DNA of 64,000 nt from Chloroflexi bacterium UBA4736 (GCA_002404015.1 DHIW01000017.1:1-64000); one strand, 5' to 3'. Counted from the stretch's first letter, positions 31,792 through 41,271 are shown. Notes: generated by a model from the letters alone, not told the origin. Numbers and translations are program-made.

Positions 31792-33360
31792 CTAGCCTGC
31801 CGCTGAGCCACCCTCGGAGACATGGCTGATGTTCTCGTCGAACATCGCCTTGAGCTTCCGAGCCTGGCGGTCGTAATCGTCCGGGTCGCGCCACGCGCTC
31901 CGGGGGTCGAGGACCTGGTCCGGCACCTCGGGCACGCGCGTCGGGACGCGCACCCCGAAAACGCTGTCGGTGCGGGTGGGGACGTCGCGCAGCTTGCCCT
32001 GCACGACGGCGGTGACGATGGCGCGGGTGTGCGCTATGGAGATGCGCTGTCCCGTCCCGTAGGCGCCGCCGACCCAGCCCGTGTTGAGCATCCAGACCCG
32101 GGCGTCGTGATTGCGCACGCGCTCGATGAGCATGCCGGCGTACGTCTCGGGGGTGAGGGGCAGGAAGGGGGCGGCGAAGCACGTGCTGAACGTGGGCTCC
32201 GGCTCGGTGACGCCCCGCTCGGTGCCGGCCACCTTGGCGGTGTAGCCGGACAGGAAGAAGAAGCGGATCTGGTCCTCCTCCAACAGGGAGACCGGAGGCA
32301 GCACGCCGAAGGCGTCGGCCGACAGGAAGAGCACATTGCGGGGGTGACCGGCGTGGCCCGAGAGGTCGGCGTTGGGGATCAGGTCGATCGGGTAGGCGGA
32401 GCGCGTGTTCTCGGTGAGGCTCTCGTCGTCGTAGTCGGGGACCCTGGTGTCGGGGTCGTAGACGACGTTTTCCAGGATCGTCCCGAAATGGTTGGTCGCC
32501 GCGTAGATCTCCGGTTCCGCGTTCTTAGAGATCCGGATCGTCTTGGCGTAGCAGCCGCCTTCGAAGTTGAAGACCCCGGTATCGCTCCAGCCGTGCTCGT
32601 CGTCGCCGATCAGGCGCCGATCAGGCTCTGAGGAGAGCGTCGTCTTGCCGGTTCCCGAGAGCCCGAAGAAGAGCGCCACGTCCGCTTTCCGGCCGACGTT
32701 GGCGGAGCAGTGCATCGGTAGCGTGCCCGATTCCGGGAGCAGGTAGTTGAGGGCCGTGAACACCGACTTCTTGATCTCGCCCGCGTACTGGGTGCCGCCG
32801 ATGATCACCATCCGGCGCTTGAAGTTGACCAGGATGAAGGTCTCGGAGAGGGTGCCGTCCCGGGCCGGGTCGGCAGCTACCGAGGGCAGCGACATCACGG
32901 TGAAGTCGGGCCTGAACCCCTCGCGCTCCTGCTCGGCCGGCCGGATGAACAGGTTGTGCGCGAAGAGGCTGTGCCAGGCGAACTGCGTCACGATCCGGAC
33001 CTTGAGCCGGTAGCGGGGGTCGGCGCAGGCGAAGAGGTCCTGGACGTACACCTCGTTGCGGGCGATGTACTCGACCATCCGCTCGAGCACCCCGTCGAAG
33101 TGCGCCTCGGAGATCGGCTGGTTGCCTTCGTGCCACCAGATCCGGTCGCGGGAGGTCTCCTCCTCGACGAAGAACTTGTCCTTCGGCGAGCGGCCGGTAT
33201 GGCGCCCCGTCTCGGCGGTCAGCGCACCTGTGGAAACCACGGCGGCCTCGCCGTGCCGGATCGCGTGCTCGTAGAGCTCGGCCGGGGATAGGTTGTGCCA
33301 GCTCCGGACGATCCGCGGCACCCCGACGTGGTCGAGGACGGGGCGTTCCTGGAGCTGCAT
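31792..33360 (-). CDS. pckA: Phosphoenolpyruvate carboxykinase (ATP)
   Basis: A 522-residue enzyme that converts oxaloacetate plus ATP to PEP in gluconeogenesis. Motifs are GRHTGRSPKDKF, TQYAGEIKKSVF, the kinase P-loop FFGLSGTGKTTLS, IGDDEHGWSD and EGGCYAKTI. Length and the adenine-binding region fit the ATP class rather than the GTP class. TATCAT (33367-33372 on the minus strand) lies 6 nt before the ATG, so the mRNA may be leaderless. The S9 peptidase gene follows. Confidence 0.96.
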   Translation of the reverse strand: MQLQERPVLDHVGVPRIVRSWHNLSPAELYEHAIRHGEAAVVSTGALTAETGRHTGRSPKDKFFVEEETSRDRIWWHEGNQPISEAHFDGVLERMVEYIARNEVYVQDLFACADPRYRLKVRIVTQFAWHSLFAHNLFIRPAEQEREGFRPDFTVMSLPSVAADPARDGTLSETFILVNFKRRMVIIGGTQYAGEIKKSVFTALNYLLPESGTLPMHCSANVGRKADVALFFGLSGTGKTTLSSEPDRRLIGDDEHGWSDTGVFNFEGGCYAKTIRISKNAEPEIYAATNHFGTILENVVYDPDTRVPDYDDESLTENTRSAYPIDLIPNADLSGHAGHPRNVLFLSADAFGVLPPVSLLEEDQIRFFFLSGYTAKVAGTERGVTEPEPTFSTCFAAPFLPLTPETYAGMLIERVRNHDARVWMLNTGWVGGAYGTGQRISIAHTRAIVTAVVQGKLRDVPTRTDSVFGVRVPTRVPEVPDQVLDPRSAWRDPDDYDRQARKLKAMFDENISHVSEGGSAAG

Positions 33361-33387
33361 CCTTTGATGATAGGCGAGGTCGGCGAG

Positions 33388-35358
33388 CTATCCCGCCACG
33401 CGCGCCGAGCGCCGGCGCTGCTTGCCGGACACGTAGTCCACCAGGATGTACTCGCCCAGCCGCTCCGGCGAGACGAAGAAAGCGCGGCCCTTGTTGATTC
33501 GCGTCATCTGGTTGATGAACTCGGTGAGATAGGGACCCCGCTCCAGCATGAACGTGTTGATCACGATCCGGTCCCGGGTGCAGCGCCGGACCTCCTTCAG
33601 CGTCTCCTGGATGGTGCGGAAGGTGGGCGGGTAGGCGAAGTAGACGCGGCCGTTGTCGAGATGGGCCGTGGGCTCGCCGTCGGTGACCATGATGATCTGG
33701 CGATTGCCCCGGTGCTTGGCCAGGAGCGAGCGGGCCACCTGGAACCCGTGCTGCATGTTGGTGCCGTAGACGTAGTCGTTGAGCGCGATCTGGGGCAGCG
33801 ATTGCGGCTTCAGCTCCACGGCGTGGTTGGAGAAGCCGACCACGTACAGGCTGTCCCGCGGGAACTGGCTGCGGATCAGCGCGTCAAGCGCTATGGCGAC
33901 CTTTTTGGCCGCCAGGAAGCAGCCGCGCAGAAACATCGAGCGGCTCATGTCGATCATCAGCACGGTGGACGCCTGCGTCGAGTGCTCGGTGCGGTGGATC
34001 ACGAAGTCCGAAGGCTCGATGTGCACGGGAACCCCTTTGCCCTCGCGCGTCAGCGAGGTGAAGAGGGTCTCCTTCATGTCCAGCAGGAAGGGGTCGCCGT
34101 ACTCGTACTCCTTCAGCTCTTCGCCGGCTTCCGTGCCGAGCCCGGCCCCCAGCATCCTGTGCTGGCCGATCCGGCTCTTCTTGAGCTGGTTGAAGATGTC
34201 CTTGAGAGCGCTCTGCCCGATCCGCCGCATGCCGCGCGGCGTCAGCTCCAGGCGGCGGTCCTTGCGCTCGACGTAGCCCGCCTTCTCGAGCACCTCGGTC
34301 ATCTGGCGCAGCTGGTCCAGCTGCTGCCGGGCCTGCGGCCCCAGGACCTGCTCGGCCAGCCCGCGGTCAACGTCGTCGAGGCGGAAGCTGCCTCGCTCCA
34401 GCTGCGACTCCAGCCGGTCCATCTGCTGGAGGCGCTCCATCAGCCCCATCGCCTCCTGGAGGGAGAGCGGGTCGTCCCCGAAGAAGGGGTACCGCTCGGT
34501 CATCTCCGAGGGCGGCATCATCTGCTGCATCATCGCCCCGAGGCGGGCCAGCTCCAGGCGCAGCGAGTCGTCCGCGAGCAGCTCGTCCATCATCCGGCGC
34601 AGTTCGTCGCGCGCCTCCGGGGAGAGGCTCTGCAGCAGCGACTGCATCTGGGCCATCTGGCGCTGCAGGTGCTCCAGCAGCTGGTCGAGGGAGTCGATCT
34701 CGGGCGGGAACATGTCGCCGTACTTCTGCTTGAACTCCTGGAAGTTCGGCGTGAGCCCCTGCTGGCGCTGCTCGAGCATCTGATTCAGGTCGCGCACCAT
34801 CTCGCGGATCCGGCTCAGGTCCTGGCCTTTCATGCCCTCGATGGACTGCTTCATGCCCTGGAACATCTGGTCCACGATCTGCTGCTGCAGCTTCTTCAGG
34901 AGGTCCTCGAACTTCTGGCGGGCCTCTTCGTCTATGAACTCGTAGTTGCGGAGCTCCTTGACGCGGCTGCCGAGGTCGTCGGGCATCCGGTCCAGCTGGT
35001 CCCGGCGCTGCCTGGCGATCCGCTCCATCAGCTTCTTGCCGTCAGGCGGCGCCTGCTCCACCTTGCGGTCGATGCCGGTGCGCTCGGTGTCGATCACGTC
35101 CTGCAGCTGCTCGCGGATCTGGTCGACTGTGGACTCGAGGTCGTAGCGCGAGAGCTCCTGCTCGCGCTGCTCGCGCAGATCCTTCAGCAGCTGCTCCAGG
35201 CCCGGCATGTCCTCGTTGCCCCAGCGGTGGAGGCGCTGGAGGGCGGCCGAGAGGTCGCCGTAGCTCATCAGGTCGTCGGACAGCGCGTCCAGGACCTGGT
35301 CGGCGTCCAGCTCGTCGAGGTGCTGGGTGCCGTCCCAGCGGGAGTAGCGGGCTCTCAT
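33388..35358 (-). CDS. VWA-domain protein with long Gln-rich coiled-coil
   Basis: A 656-residue cytoplasmic protein. Residues about 50-420 are a charged, Gln/Leu-rich helical region with many RQQLDQL-type heptads. A von Willebrand A domain (about 450-640) has the MIDAS-like DMSRSM and MVTDGEPTAHL. Bacterial VWA proteins of this size often pair with a MoxR-type AAA+ ATPase, but none is in the window. TAGCAT (35365-35370, minus strand) lies 6 nt before the ATG, with no Shine-Dalgarno site. Its partner and function are unknown. A 979-codon antisense frame over it is a GC artefact. Confidence 0.8.
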   Translation of the reverse strand: MRARYSRWDGTQHLDELDADQVLDALSDDLMSYGDLSAALQRLHRWGNEDMPGLEQLLKDLREQREQELSRYDLESTVDQIREQLQDVIDTERTGIDRKVEQAPPDGKKLMERIARQRRDQLDRMPDDLGSRVKELRNYEFIDEEARQKFEDLLKKLQQQIVDQMFQGMKQSIEGMKGQDLSRIREMVRDLNQMLEQRQQGLTPNFQEFKQKYGDMFPPEIDSLDQLLEHLQRQMAQMQSLLQSLSPEARDELRRMMDELLADDSLRLELARLGAMMQQMMPPSEMTERYPFFGDDPLSLQEAMGLMERLQQMDRLESQLERGSFRLDDVDRGLAEQVLGPQARQQLDQLRQMTEVLEKAGYVERKDRRLELTPRGMRRIGQSALKDIFNQLKKSRIGQHRMLGAGLGTEAGEELKEYEYGDPFLLDMKETLFTSLTREGKGVPVHIEPSDFVIHRTEHSTQASTVLMIDMSRSMFLRGCFLAAKKVAIALDALIRSQFPRDSLYVVGFSNHAVELKPQSLPQIALNDYVYGTNMQHGFQVARSLLAKHRGNRQIIMVTDGEPTAHLDNGRVYFAYPPTFRTIQETLKEVRRCTRDRIVINTFMLERGPYLTEFINQMTRINKGRAFFVSPERLGEYILVDYVSGKQRRRSARVAG

Positions 35359-35364
35359 CCGGCC

Positions 35365-35370
35365 ATGCTA
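35365..35370 (-). promoter_or_regulatory. -10 element for leaderless VWA gene
   Basis: TAGCAT on the minus strand ends 6 nt before the ATG at 35358. There is no Shine-Dalgarno site in the intervening GGCCGG. Confidence 0.45.
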
Positions 35371-35397
35371 GAGGTTCGGCCGGGTCCGGCCGAACCT

Positions 35398-36111
35398 CTA
35401 TACCTCGTCGCCGGGTTTGATGTCGAGCACACTGACGCCGCTCCCGACCAGTTCCTGGAGCTCGCTGGGCCGGCCCGTCAGCGGCGGGAAGGTGCCGAAG
35501 TGCATGGGCACCACGGTCTTGACCCCCAGCAGCTCGACCGCCTTGGCAGCCCGCTTGGGGCCCATCGTGTAGTAGTTCCCGATCGGCAGGAACGCCACGT
35601 CGAACTGGTGGAGGTCCGCGATCAGGCGCATGTCCGAGAACACGTCGGTGTCACCGGCGAAGTAGACGGTGAAGCCGTTCTCGAACTCGATCACCATCCC
35701 GCACGGCTCGCCGCCATAGATGATGGTCGTGGAGCCCGGCGGGTCGGTGATGCCGCAAGAGTGCTCGGCGTGGACCAGCGTGACCTTGATGCCGTCGAAC
35801 TCGTGGGTGCCGCCCTTGTTGCCGCCGTCCACCTTCTCGATCCCCTTGCCGGCCATCCAGTTGGCGGTCTCGAAGATCGCGTGCACGGTGCAGCCGGTGG
35901 CTTTTGCGATCTCCACGCCGTCGTGGATGTGATCGAAATGGCCGTGAGTGATGAGCATCAGGTCGCAGGCGTCGACCGTCTTCAGATGCTCGGGTGCGAC
36001 CGGGTTGTTCATCACCCAGGGATCGATCAGGACGGTTTTTCCGCCGGCGCTCGACACCTTCCAGCTGCCGTGCCCGATCCAGGTGAACTTGACCCCCTCA
36101 TTGATCCCCAT
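35398..36111 (-). CDS. UPF0173-type metal-dependent hydrolase (MBL fold)
   Basis: A 237-residue metallo-beta-lactamase-fold protein. TWIGHGSWKV opens the fold, LITHGHFDHIHDG binds the metals, HAEHSC and FAGDTDVFSDM supply further ligands, and VPMHFGTFPPL closes it. The match is to the UPF0173 family, whose substrate is unknown. ATG 36111 is chosen because GGGAG lies 8 nt upstream; the longer frame overlaps the preceding gene. It is 4 nt downstream of the membrane glycosyltransferase gene. Confidence 0.85.
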   Translation of the reverse strand: MGINEGVKFTWIGHGSWKVSSAGGKTVLIDPWVMNNPVAPEHLKTVDACDLMLITHGHFDHIHDGVEIAKATGCTVHAIFETANWMAGKGIEKVDGGNKGGTHEFDGIKVTLVHAEHSCGITDPPGSTTIIYGGEPCGMVIEFENGFTVYFAGDTDVFSDMRLIADLHQFDVAFLPIGNYYTMGPKRAAKAVELLGVKTVVPMHFGTFPPLTGRPSELQELVGSGVSVLDIKPGDEV

Positions 36112-36115
36112 GCAG

Positions 36116-37321
36116 TTATCTCCCTGAGTTCGAATCCGGCCGGAAAAGTCCATGGTGCCATAGGCCGAGGGCGAAGACGGCCAGGCCGGCGAGGGCCCAG
36201 ACGTTGGGGAACGGGAGCTCGCAGGGCTGTCTGACGAAGCCAATCAAGGCGACCAGGAGGAGGGCCAGCGGCCAGGGCCGGGCCAGCTCTAGAGAGCGCA
36301 CGGCGAGGAGCAGGACCAGCGGCAGCAGGGGCAGCCATTGGTAGGGGTAGACCTCGCCCGGGATGAGGGCCCCCAGGCCGAACCCGAGCGCCATGCCATA
36401 CAGCGGCGACCAGCCGCTCCGACGCGCCGCGAGGACCGTGCCGCCCAACAGTCCCAGGTCGGTCAGGGCGGTCAGCGCCGACGCCAGGAGCGGGAGGTGG
36501 ATCGGAGACCGGACAGGGCCGCTGGGGAGCAGGTAAGCCTGGCCCCCGAGGGCCCTCTGCCACAGGCCGGGTACCGAGGCGATGCCGCAGTCGGGGTCGG
36601 ACGCGCCGGCCGCCGGCAGCAGGACGCCGCGAACGTACTGGAGCGGGTCCCCGAAGGGGATGAAGGCGATCGCGCTGACCACCACGAAACCGAGGGCGAG
36701 CCCGGCCAGGAAGCGGGGTCGCGGGTTGCCGATCCCCATCGCCAGCGGGTAGAGCTTGAGCGCGCCCGAGACGCCGCCTGCGACACCGGCCAGCAGTGGC
36801 CGGCGGGCGTGGAGCGCAAAGGCGGCCATGCCGAAGAGCAGGACGGCGCCGCCCCGCTGGCCCGCGTCGAGGTCGGCGAAGAGCGGCGGGAAGTACGCGG
36901 CCAACAGCCAGAAAAGGGGCTGGGCGGAGGGATGTGCGGGTGCTAGGGCGCGGTACAGGACGAAGAGCGCCGTGACTACGGCGAGAGCGTCCGTGGCTGT
37001 CCAGAGCTGGACCGCGAGACCCTCCGGCAGCAGCGCATAGGGCGCCGCCAGCCAGAGCTGGGCGGGCGGTGCCAGGAAGTGCAGAGTGCCAGGCACCGGC
37101 AGCAAGTGGCTGCGGGCCATGATCGAAGCGGTCAGCGGGTAGAGATCTCCGGGCCGGGTCAGCATCAGCCGCCCCGCCATCCACCAGTTGCGGGCGTCGG
37201 GACGGTCGGGGGCGAGGGCGGTGTAGAAAGCGACGCGAACTGCGAAGACGGCGGCGAGCGTCCAAAGCAGCCAGGGCCGCGCCAGTACCCGCGCCAGTCG
37301 CTCGAATGGTCCTACTTCCAC
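36116..37321 (-). CDS. Multi-spanning GT87/DUF2029-type glycosyltransferase
   Basis: A 401-residue membrane protein with about ten hydrophobic helices. Its first loop holds APDRPDARNWWMAG and LYPLTASIMAR, and a later loop holds GALKLYPLAMG. This is the pattern of polyprenyl-phosphate-mannose-dependent alpha-mannosyltransferases (GT87), which work on the outer face of the membrane. The acceptor glycolipid cannot be predicted. The GTG start lies over the end of the LysR fragment. A second, related membrane glycosyltransferase is at 54668. Confidence 0.72.
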   Translation of the reverse strand: MEVGPFERLARVLARPWLLWTLAAVFAVRVAFYTALAPDRPDARNWWMAGRLMLTRPGDLYPLTASIMARSHLLPVPGTLHFLAPPAQLWLAAPYALLPEGLAVQLWTATDALAVVTALFVLYRALAPAHPSAQPLFWLLAAYFPPLFADLDAGQRGGAVLLFGMAAFALHARRPLLAGVAGGVSGALKLYPLAMGIGNPRPRFLAGLALGFVVVSAIAFIPFGDPLQYVRGVLLPAAGASDPDCGIASVPGLWQRALGGQAYLLPSGPVRSPIHLPLLASALTALTDLGLLGGTVLAARRSGWSPLYGMALGFGLGALIPGEVYPYQWLPLLPLVLLLAVRSLELARPWPLALLLVALIGFVRQPCELPFPNVWALAGLAVFALGLWHHGLFRPDSNSGR

Positions 37322-37494
37322 CTGCGCGTCCGGAGGAACTGGACGCAGCCCAGCACGATCTGGTAGGAGACGGAGGGTTGGCTCAGGGACAGGTCCTGGG
37401 CCGCCGCGCTGAAGCTGAGATGGTCAGCCACCGCCTTGAAGATGCGCAGCTGGTGGAGCGTGACCGCCTTGTCCAGCGCCAGCGGCTCGGCCAT
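37312..37494 (-). pseudogene. Truncated LysR-family regulator (HTH only)
   Basis: Sixty codons encode the N-terminal helix-turn-helix of a LysR regulator (TLHQLRIFKAVADHLSFSAA, LSLSQPSVSYQI). The frame then leaves the family (VLGCVQFLRTRRWK) and stops. A normal LysR protein is about 300 residues with an effector domain, which is absent. It overlaps the start of the membrane glycosyltransferase gene by 10 nt. It is most likely a deletion remnant, though a free HTH peptide cannot be excluded. Confidence 0.7.
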
Positions 37495-37501
37495 CGGCGA
37501 C

Positions 37502-37507
37502 TACGAT
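37502..37507 (+). promoter_or_regulatory. -10 element for leaderless acyl-CoA carboxylase gene
   Basis: TACGAT (37502-37507) ends 9 nt before the ATG at 37517. No ribosome binding site is present. Confidence 0.5.
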
Positions 37508-37516
37508 AGGCGACGT

Positions 37517-39163
37517 ATGGCGGAGAGGGCCGATCGCAAGCCCCCAAAACTGAGCCCTGTCCGGCGCACCCCCAAGGCCGCCGGGAAGCGCGAGGCGCCC
37601 ACCCGCACGCCCGCCACCGCGTCTGAGCAGAAGCTCAACCAGTATCGCAAGCGGCGCTACGAGGTTCTGCACCAGGGCGGCGAGGCGGGCGCCAAGCGGA
37701 AGGCGCAGGGCAAGCTCGGCGCCCGCGAGCGGATCGACCTCCTGCTCGACGAGGGCAGCTTCGTGGAGCTCGACATCTTCGCCACCACCCGGGCGACCGG
37801 CTTCGGGATGGAGGACAGGCGGATCCCGGGCGACGGTGTGGTCGTCGGCTTCGGCACCGTGGACGGACGCGAGGTGGCCGTCTACGCCTACGACCCCACG
37901 GTGCTGGGCGGCTCCCTGGGCGAGGTGACGGCCGAAAAGATCGTCAAGGTCCAGGAGCTGGCGCTGCGGAACCGCATCCCGATCGTGGGCATCAACGACT
38001 CCGGGGGCGCGCGCATCCAGGAGGGCGTGGTGGCTTTGGCCGGCTACGCGGACATCTTCTTCCGAAACGTCCGCTCGTCCGGCGTGGTGCCCCAGATCAG
38101 CGTCATCGCCGGCCCCTGCACTGGCGGCGCGGTGTACTCGCCGGCGATCACCGACTTCATCTTCATCGTCGCGGGGTCCGGCTACATGTTCATAACCGGC
38201 CCCGAGGTCGTGCGCGTCACGACCGGCGAGGAGGTCACCTTCGACCAGTTGGGCGGCGGCGAGGTGCACAACGTCCGCTCCGGCGTGGGCCACTTCCTGC
38301 CCAAGGACGAGGAGGAGTGCTCGGCGATGGTGCGTGAGCTGCTCTCCTACCTGCCCGCCAACAACACGGAGCAGCCACCCTTCAAGCCCACTGCGGACGA
38401 CTTCGAACGCGCCGACCCCGAGCTCCAGACGATCGTCCCGGACTCGCCCAACCTGCCCTATGACATGCGCGAGGTGATCGTGCGGCTGGTCGACGATCGT
38501 CGCTTCCTCGAGGTTCAGCCCTTCTTCGCGCAGAACATGGTGGTGGGCTTCGGGCGGCTGGGCGGCCACCCGATCGGCATCGTCGGCAACCAGCCCAAGG
38601 TGCTGGCGGGGGCGATCGACATCAAGGCCTCCACCAAGGCAGCTCGCTTCATCCGCTTCTGTGACGCGTTCAACATCCCGATCGTCTCGCTGGTGGACGT
38701 GCCCGGCTACCTGCCCGGCACGGCCCAGGAGCACGAGGGGATCATCCGGCACGGGGCCAAGCTCCTTTACGCCTACGCCGAGGCGACGGTGCCCAAGCTC
38801 ACGGTTATAACGCGCAAAGACTACGGGGGCGCGTACTGCGTCATGTCACCCAAGCAGATGGGCGCGGACCTGAACCTGGCCTGGCCGACGGCCGAGATCG
38901 CGGTGATGGGCCCGGAAGCGGCGGTCAACATCATCTACCGGCGCGACCTGGTGGCGGCGGCGGACCCGGTGGCCAAGCGCAAGGAGCTGGTGGCGCAGTA
39001 CACCGCGCGCTTCGCCAACCCCTACGTGGCGGCCGAGCGCGGCTACATCGACGACGTGATCGAGCCCCGCGAGACGCGCCGCGAGCTGATCCGCGGGCTC
39101 CAGCTCTGCCTGCGCAAGACAGTCGAGCGGCCCCCCCGTAAGCACGGCAACATCCCGCTCTAA
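37517..39163 (+). CDS. accD: Acyl-CoA (propionyl/acetyl-CoA) carboxylase beta chain
   Basis: A 548-residue carboxyltransferase that moves CO2 from biotin to acyl-CoA. It has the N-terminal crotonase-like half (GKLGARERIDLLLD, GDGVVVGFGTVDG, NDSGGARIQEGV) and the C-terminal half (FGRLGGHPIGIVGNQP, LVDVPGYLPGTAQEHEGII, ITRKDYGGAYCVMSPK). Length and the absence of a zinc ribbon fit the PccB/AccD5 type. The biotin-carrying alpha chain is not in the window; BirA, needed for biotinylation, is at 63022. ATG 37517 was chosen over an upstream frame start because TACGAT ends 9 nt before it. Confidence 0.94.
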   Translation: MAERADRKPPKLSPVRRTPKAAGKREAPTRTPATASEQKLNQYRKRRYEVLHQGGEAGAKRKAQGKLGARERIDLLLDEGSFVELDIFATTRATGFGMEDRRIPGDGVVVGFGTVDGREVAVYAYDPTVLGGSLGEVTAEKIVKVQELALRNRIPIVGINDSGGARIQEGVVALAGYADIFFRNVRSSGVVPQISVIAGPCTGGAVYSPAITDFIFIVAGSGYMFITGPEVVRVTTGEEVTFDQLGGGEVHNVRSGVGHFLPKDEEECSAMVRELLSYLPANNTEQPPFKPTADDFERADPELQTIVPDSPNLPYDMREVIVRLVDDRRFLEVQPFFAQNMVVGFGRLGGHPIGIVGNQPKVLAGAIDIKASTKAARFIRFCDAFNIPIVSLVDVPGYLPGTAQEHEGIIRHGAKLLYAYAEATVPKLTVITRKDYGGAYCVMSPKQMGADLNLAWPTAEIAVMGPEAAVNIIYRRDLVAAADPVAKRKELVAQYTARFANPYVAAERGYIDDVIEPRETRRELIRGLQLCLRKTVERPPRKHGNIPL

Positions 39164-39170
39164 GCCCGGG

Positions 39171-39807
39171 CTAAGCCGGCACCTTTTTCTGGGCCCAGGG
39201 GCCGTAACGCCGGTAGGCGCGCACCATCCAGACGAAGACCGCCAGCCAGCAGAGCTCCAGGACGATCTCGATCACCGCCAGCAGCACCGGTTCGTGGATG
39301 GCCTGCCCGTTCAATCCGGTCGGCGTGCCAATCCCGAACAGCTGCGCCACCTGGCCGGGAAGACCGAGGACCGACAGGACGGTGGCGATCATCAGGAGCC
39401 AGTACATCCAGGTCCAGCGCTTGAGCGTGCCAAACGATGAGGAGCACCGTCCAGGCCAGGCCGACGACGGCGGCCACTGCGAGCGTTCCCGACATGACGG
39501 CGTCGAAGCCGCTGCGAAAGGCGGCCGGGTCGGAGCCCGCCGGCACCTGCATGCCGGCGAGCACGCTGTCTCTGATCGCGGGCCCGATGCTGGCAACGGC
39601 CCAGCCCGCCAGGAGGCTCGCGACCAGCGTCAGCGCGATCACGGCGGCCTGCAGAGGGCGCGTCCACTCGGTCGGCACCCGCTTCGTCGCGGGTGCCCGG
39701 TTGGGCACCCAGCCCTGGCCGTCGAACCACCAGGCGCCGTCCGGCGAGACCGCCCGCACCCAGGTGCTCCCGTCCCACCACCAGAGCTTGTCGGGCGAGT
39801 GGCTCAC
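39171..39807 (-). pseudogene. Membrane protein with WWDG motifs, frameshifted
   Basis: From GTG 39807 the protein starts SHSPDKLWWWDGSTWVR and SPDGAWWFDGQGWVPN, two Trp/Asp/Gly motifs of DUF2510 type, then has membrane helices (AAVIALTLVASLLAGWAV and AVAAVVGLAWTVLLIVW). After about 39432 the frame changes to one encoding LKRWTWMYWLLMIATVL, two more helices and the end AYRRYGPWAQKKVPA at 39171. One indel near 39430 (one base extra or two lost) explains both. TAAGCT (39815-39820, minus strand) lies 7 nt before the GTG. Confidence 0.72.
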
Positions 39808-39842
39808 GGCGCCCAGCTTAGGGCTACCATCCCGGCACCGGG

Positions 39843-40985
39843 ATGGCGGACACGTTCTACGAGCCGCTCACGGCGCGGGACGCCTGGTTCCTCTACGCCG
39901 AGGGGTCCGACACGCCATTCGACATCGGCACCGTCTACGTCTTCGAGGCCGGCTCCCAGGTCCCGGGCGGCGGGGGCGCGCTTGCCATCGAGGAGTCGAT
40001 CGCCCAGCGCCTGCACCTGGTGCCGCGCTACCGCCAGAAGCTGAACCGCGTCGCGTTCAACCTGGGCCACCCGGTCTGGGTCGACGGTCCGAATTTCGAC
40101 CTCGGCTTCCACGTCCGGCACGAGGTGCTGCCCGAGCCCGCCGACGCCGCCCGGGCCCGGGCGGCGGTCGCCCGCATCCTGCAGCGACGGCTCGACAAGA
40201 GCCGGCCCCTCTGGGAGATGGCCGTCCTGCGCGGCCTCCCCGGGGGCCGGGTCATGATCGTCAACCGCACCCACCACGCGATGGTGGATGGCGTCTCGAA
40301 CCGCGACATCATGTCGATCCTCTTCGACGCCACCCCCGGCGAGCCCCAGCCCCAGCCCCCGGCTGCGCCCTGGCGGCCTCGGCCGTCGCCCGGCAACCTG
40401 CGGCTGATCTGGGCTCAGCTCGTGGGGCGGATCCTGGGAACGGGCGGACCGGTGGCCAACCCCCTGGTCGGGCTGGCGATGTGGTGGATGTCGTGGCGAG
40501 GTTTCCTGCAGCTGGGGCGCTCAGCCCGCGCCCACGCATCTTCTTCAACCGCAGCATCGGGCCCCAGCGCAGCGGTCGTGGCCTCAAGGTGCCGCTGGCC
40601 GGCCTCAAGGCCCTCAAGCGGCGATTCGGCTGTACGGTCAACGACGCCCTCCTCGCCATCGTGGGCGAGGGTCTCAACGGCTGGCTGCGCGAGCGCGGCG
40701 AGCGGGTGCCCGGAGATGGTCCGGGTATTCATCCCGGTCAGCGTCCGCCAGCCCGGGGGTCGCGAGCAGATGGGCAATCGAATCAGCGGCATGGTGATCG
40801 AGCTGCCGACCGGAGACCTGGCGTTCGAGGAGCGCCTCCGCCGTGTCCACGCCTCCACCGAAGGCCTGAAGCGCTCCCGCCAGGCGCTGGCCGCCGACCG
40901 GATCGCCGGCCTGGCGGGCTGGGCGCCTCCCAGCCTGCTGGTGCTGGCCGACACGATCGCCACGCCCAGCGCCATCGAGGGATAG
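39843..40985 (+). pseudogene. Wax ester synthase/diacylglycerol acyltransferase, disrupted
   Basis: The WS/DGAT active-site motif NRTHHAMVDGVS (HHxxxDG) is intact in the first frame (39843 to about 40520). The middle (PRIFFNRSIGPQRSG to NGWLRERGERVPG) lies in the +2 frame up to about 40710, after which the first frame resumes (MVRVFIPVSVRQPGG, GNRISGMVIELP). Two compensating indels are needed. The gene then stops at 40985 after LAGWAPPSLLVLADT, some 50-60 residues before the usual C-terminus. Intact homologues make wax esters or triacylglycerol. This copy is either broken or mis-assembled. Confidence 0.78.
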
Positions 40986-41271
40986 AGCGGCGCGAACGGC
41001 CAGACCTCCAGCAGCTGGGCGCACCCACCGGGATCGCGAGCGCCGAGGCCAGGAAGGCGACCAGGAAGACCCAGAACACCCAACGCCAGCGGTTCACGAT
41101 TCCGATCGCGAGGACGCCCACCCAGAGCACCACGGCAAGCAGAAACGGCAGCGCCACACCCCGGGTCTTGAGCACGTCGTCGTACACGCCGGGAGCCGCC
41201 AGGTAGATCGCCACCACGGCCGCCGCGGCCAACCCGCAGAAGCCGAGCAGCGCACTCTGGAGCCGGTTCAG
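40975..41271 (-). pseudogene. Small multi-helix membrane protein, disrupted 3' end
   Basis: After the GH15 stop codon, a CTGA overlap leads into a frame encoding NRLQSALLGFCGLAAAAVVA, LPFLLAVVLWVGVLAIGIV and RWVFWVFLVAFLASALAIP (three to four helices). At about 41018-41026 the frame changes to QLLEVWPFAPLYPSMALG, which runs antisense into the truncated wax-ester-synthase gene. The true 3' end is not defined, and the lower coordinate is approximate. It would begin with CTG, the only start-like codon. Confidence 0.5.

Noticed and set aside
33295-36234. A 979-codon open frame on the plus strand over the VWA gene
   Set aside because: It is antisense to the VWA and MBL genes. It has no domain, and its residue pattern is the mirror of the Gln/Leu-rich helical region. 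High GC makes long antisense frames common.
37436-37516. Longer N-terminus for the acyl-CoA carboxylase gene
   Set aside because: The extra 27 codons are antisense to the LysR fragment and lack family similarity; a -10 element lies between them and ATG 37517.
40415-41083. A 222-codon minus-strand gene
   Set aside because: Only a short part near its start matches the small membrane protein; the rest is antisense to the wax-ester-synthase gene.
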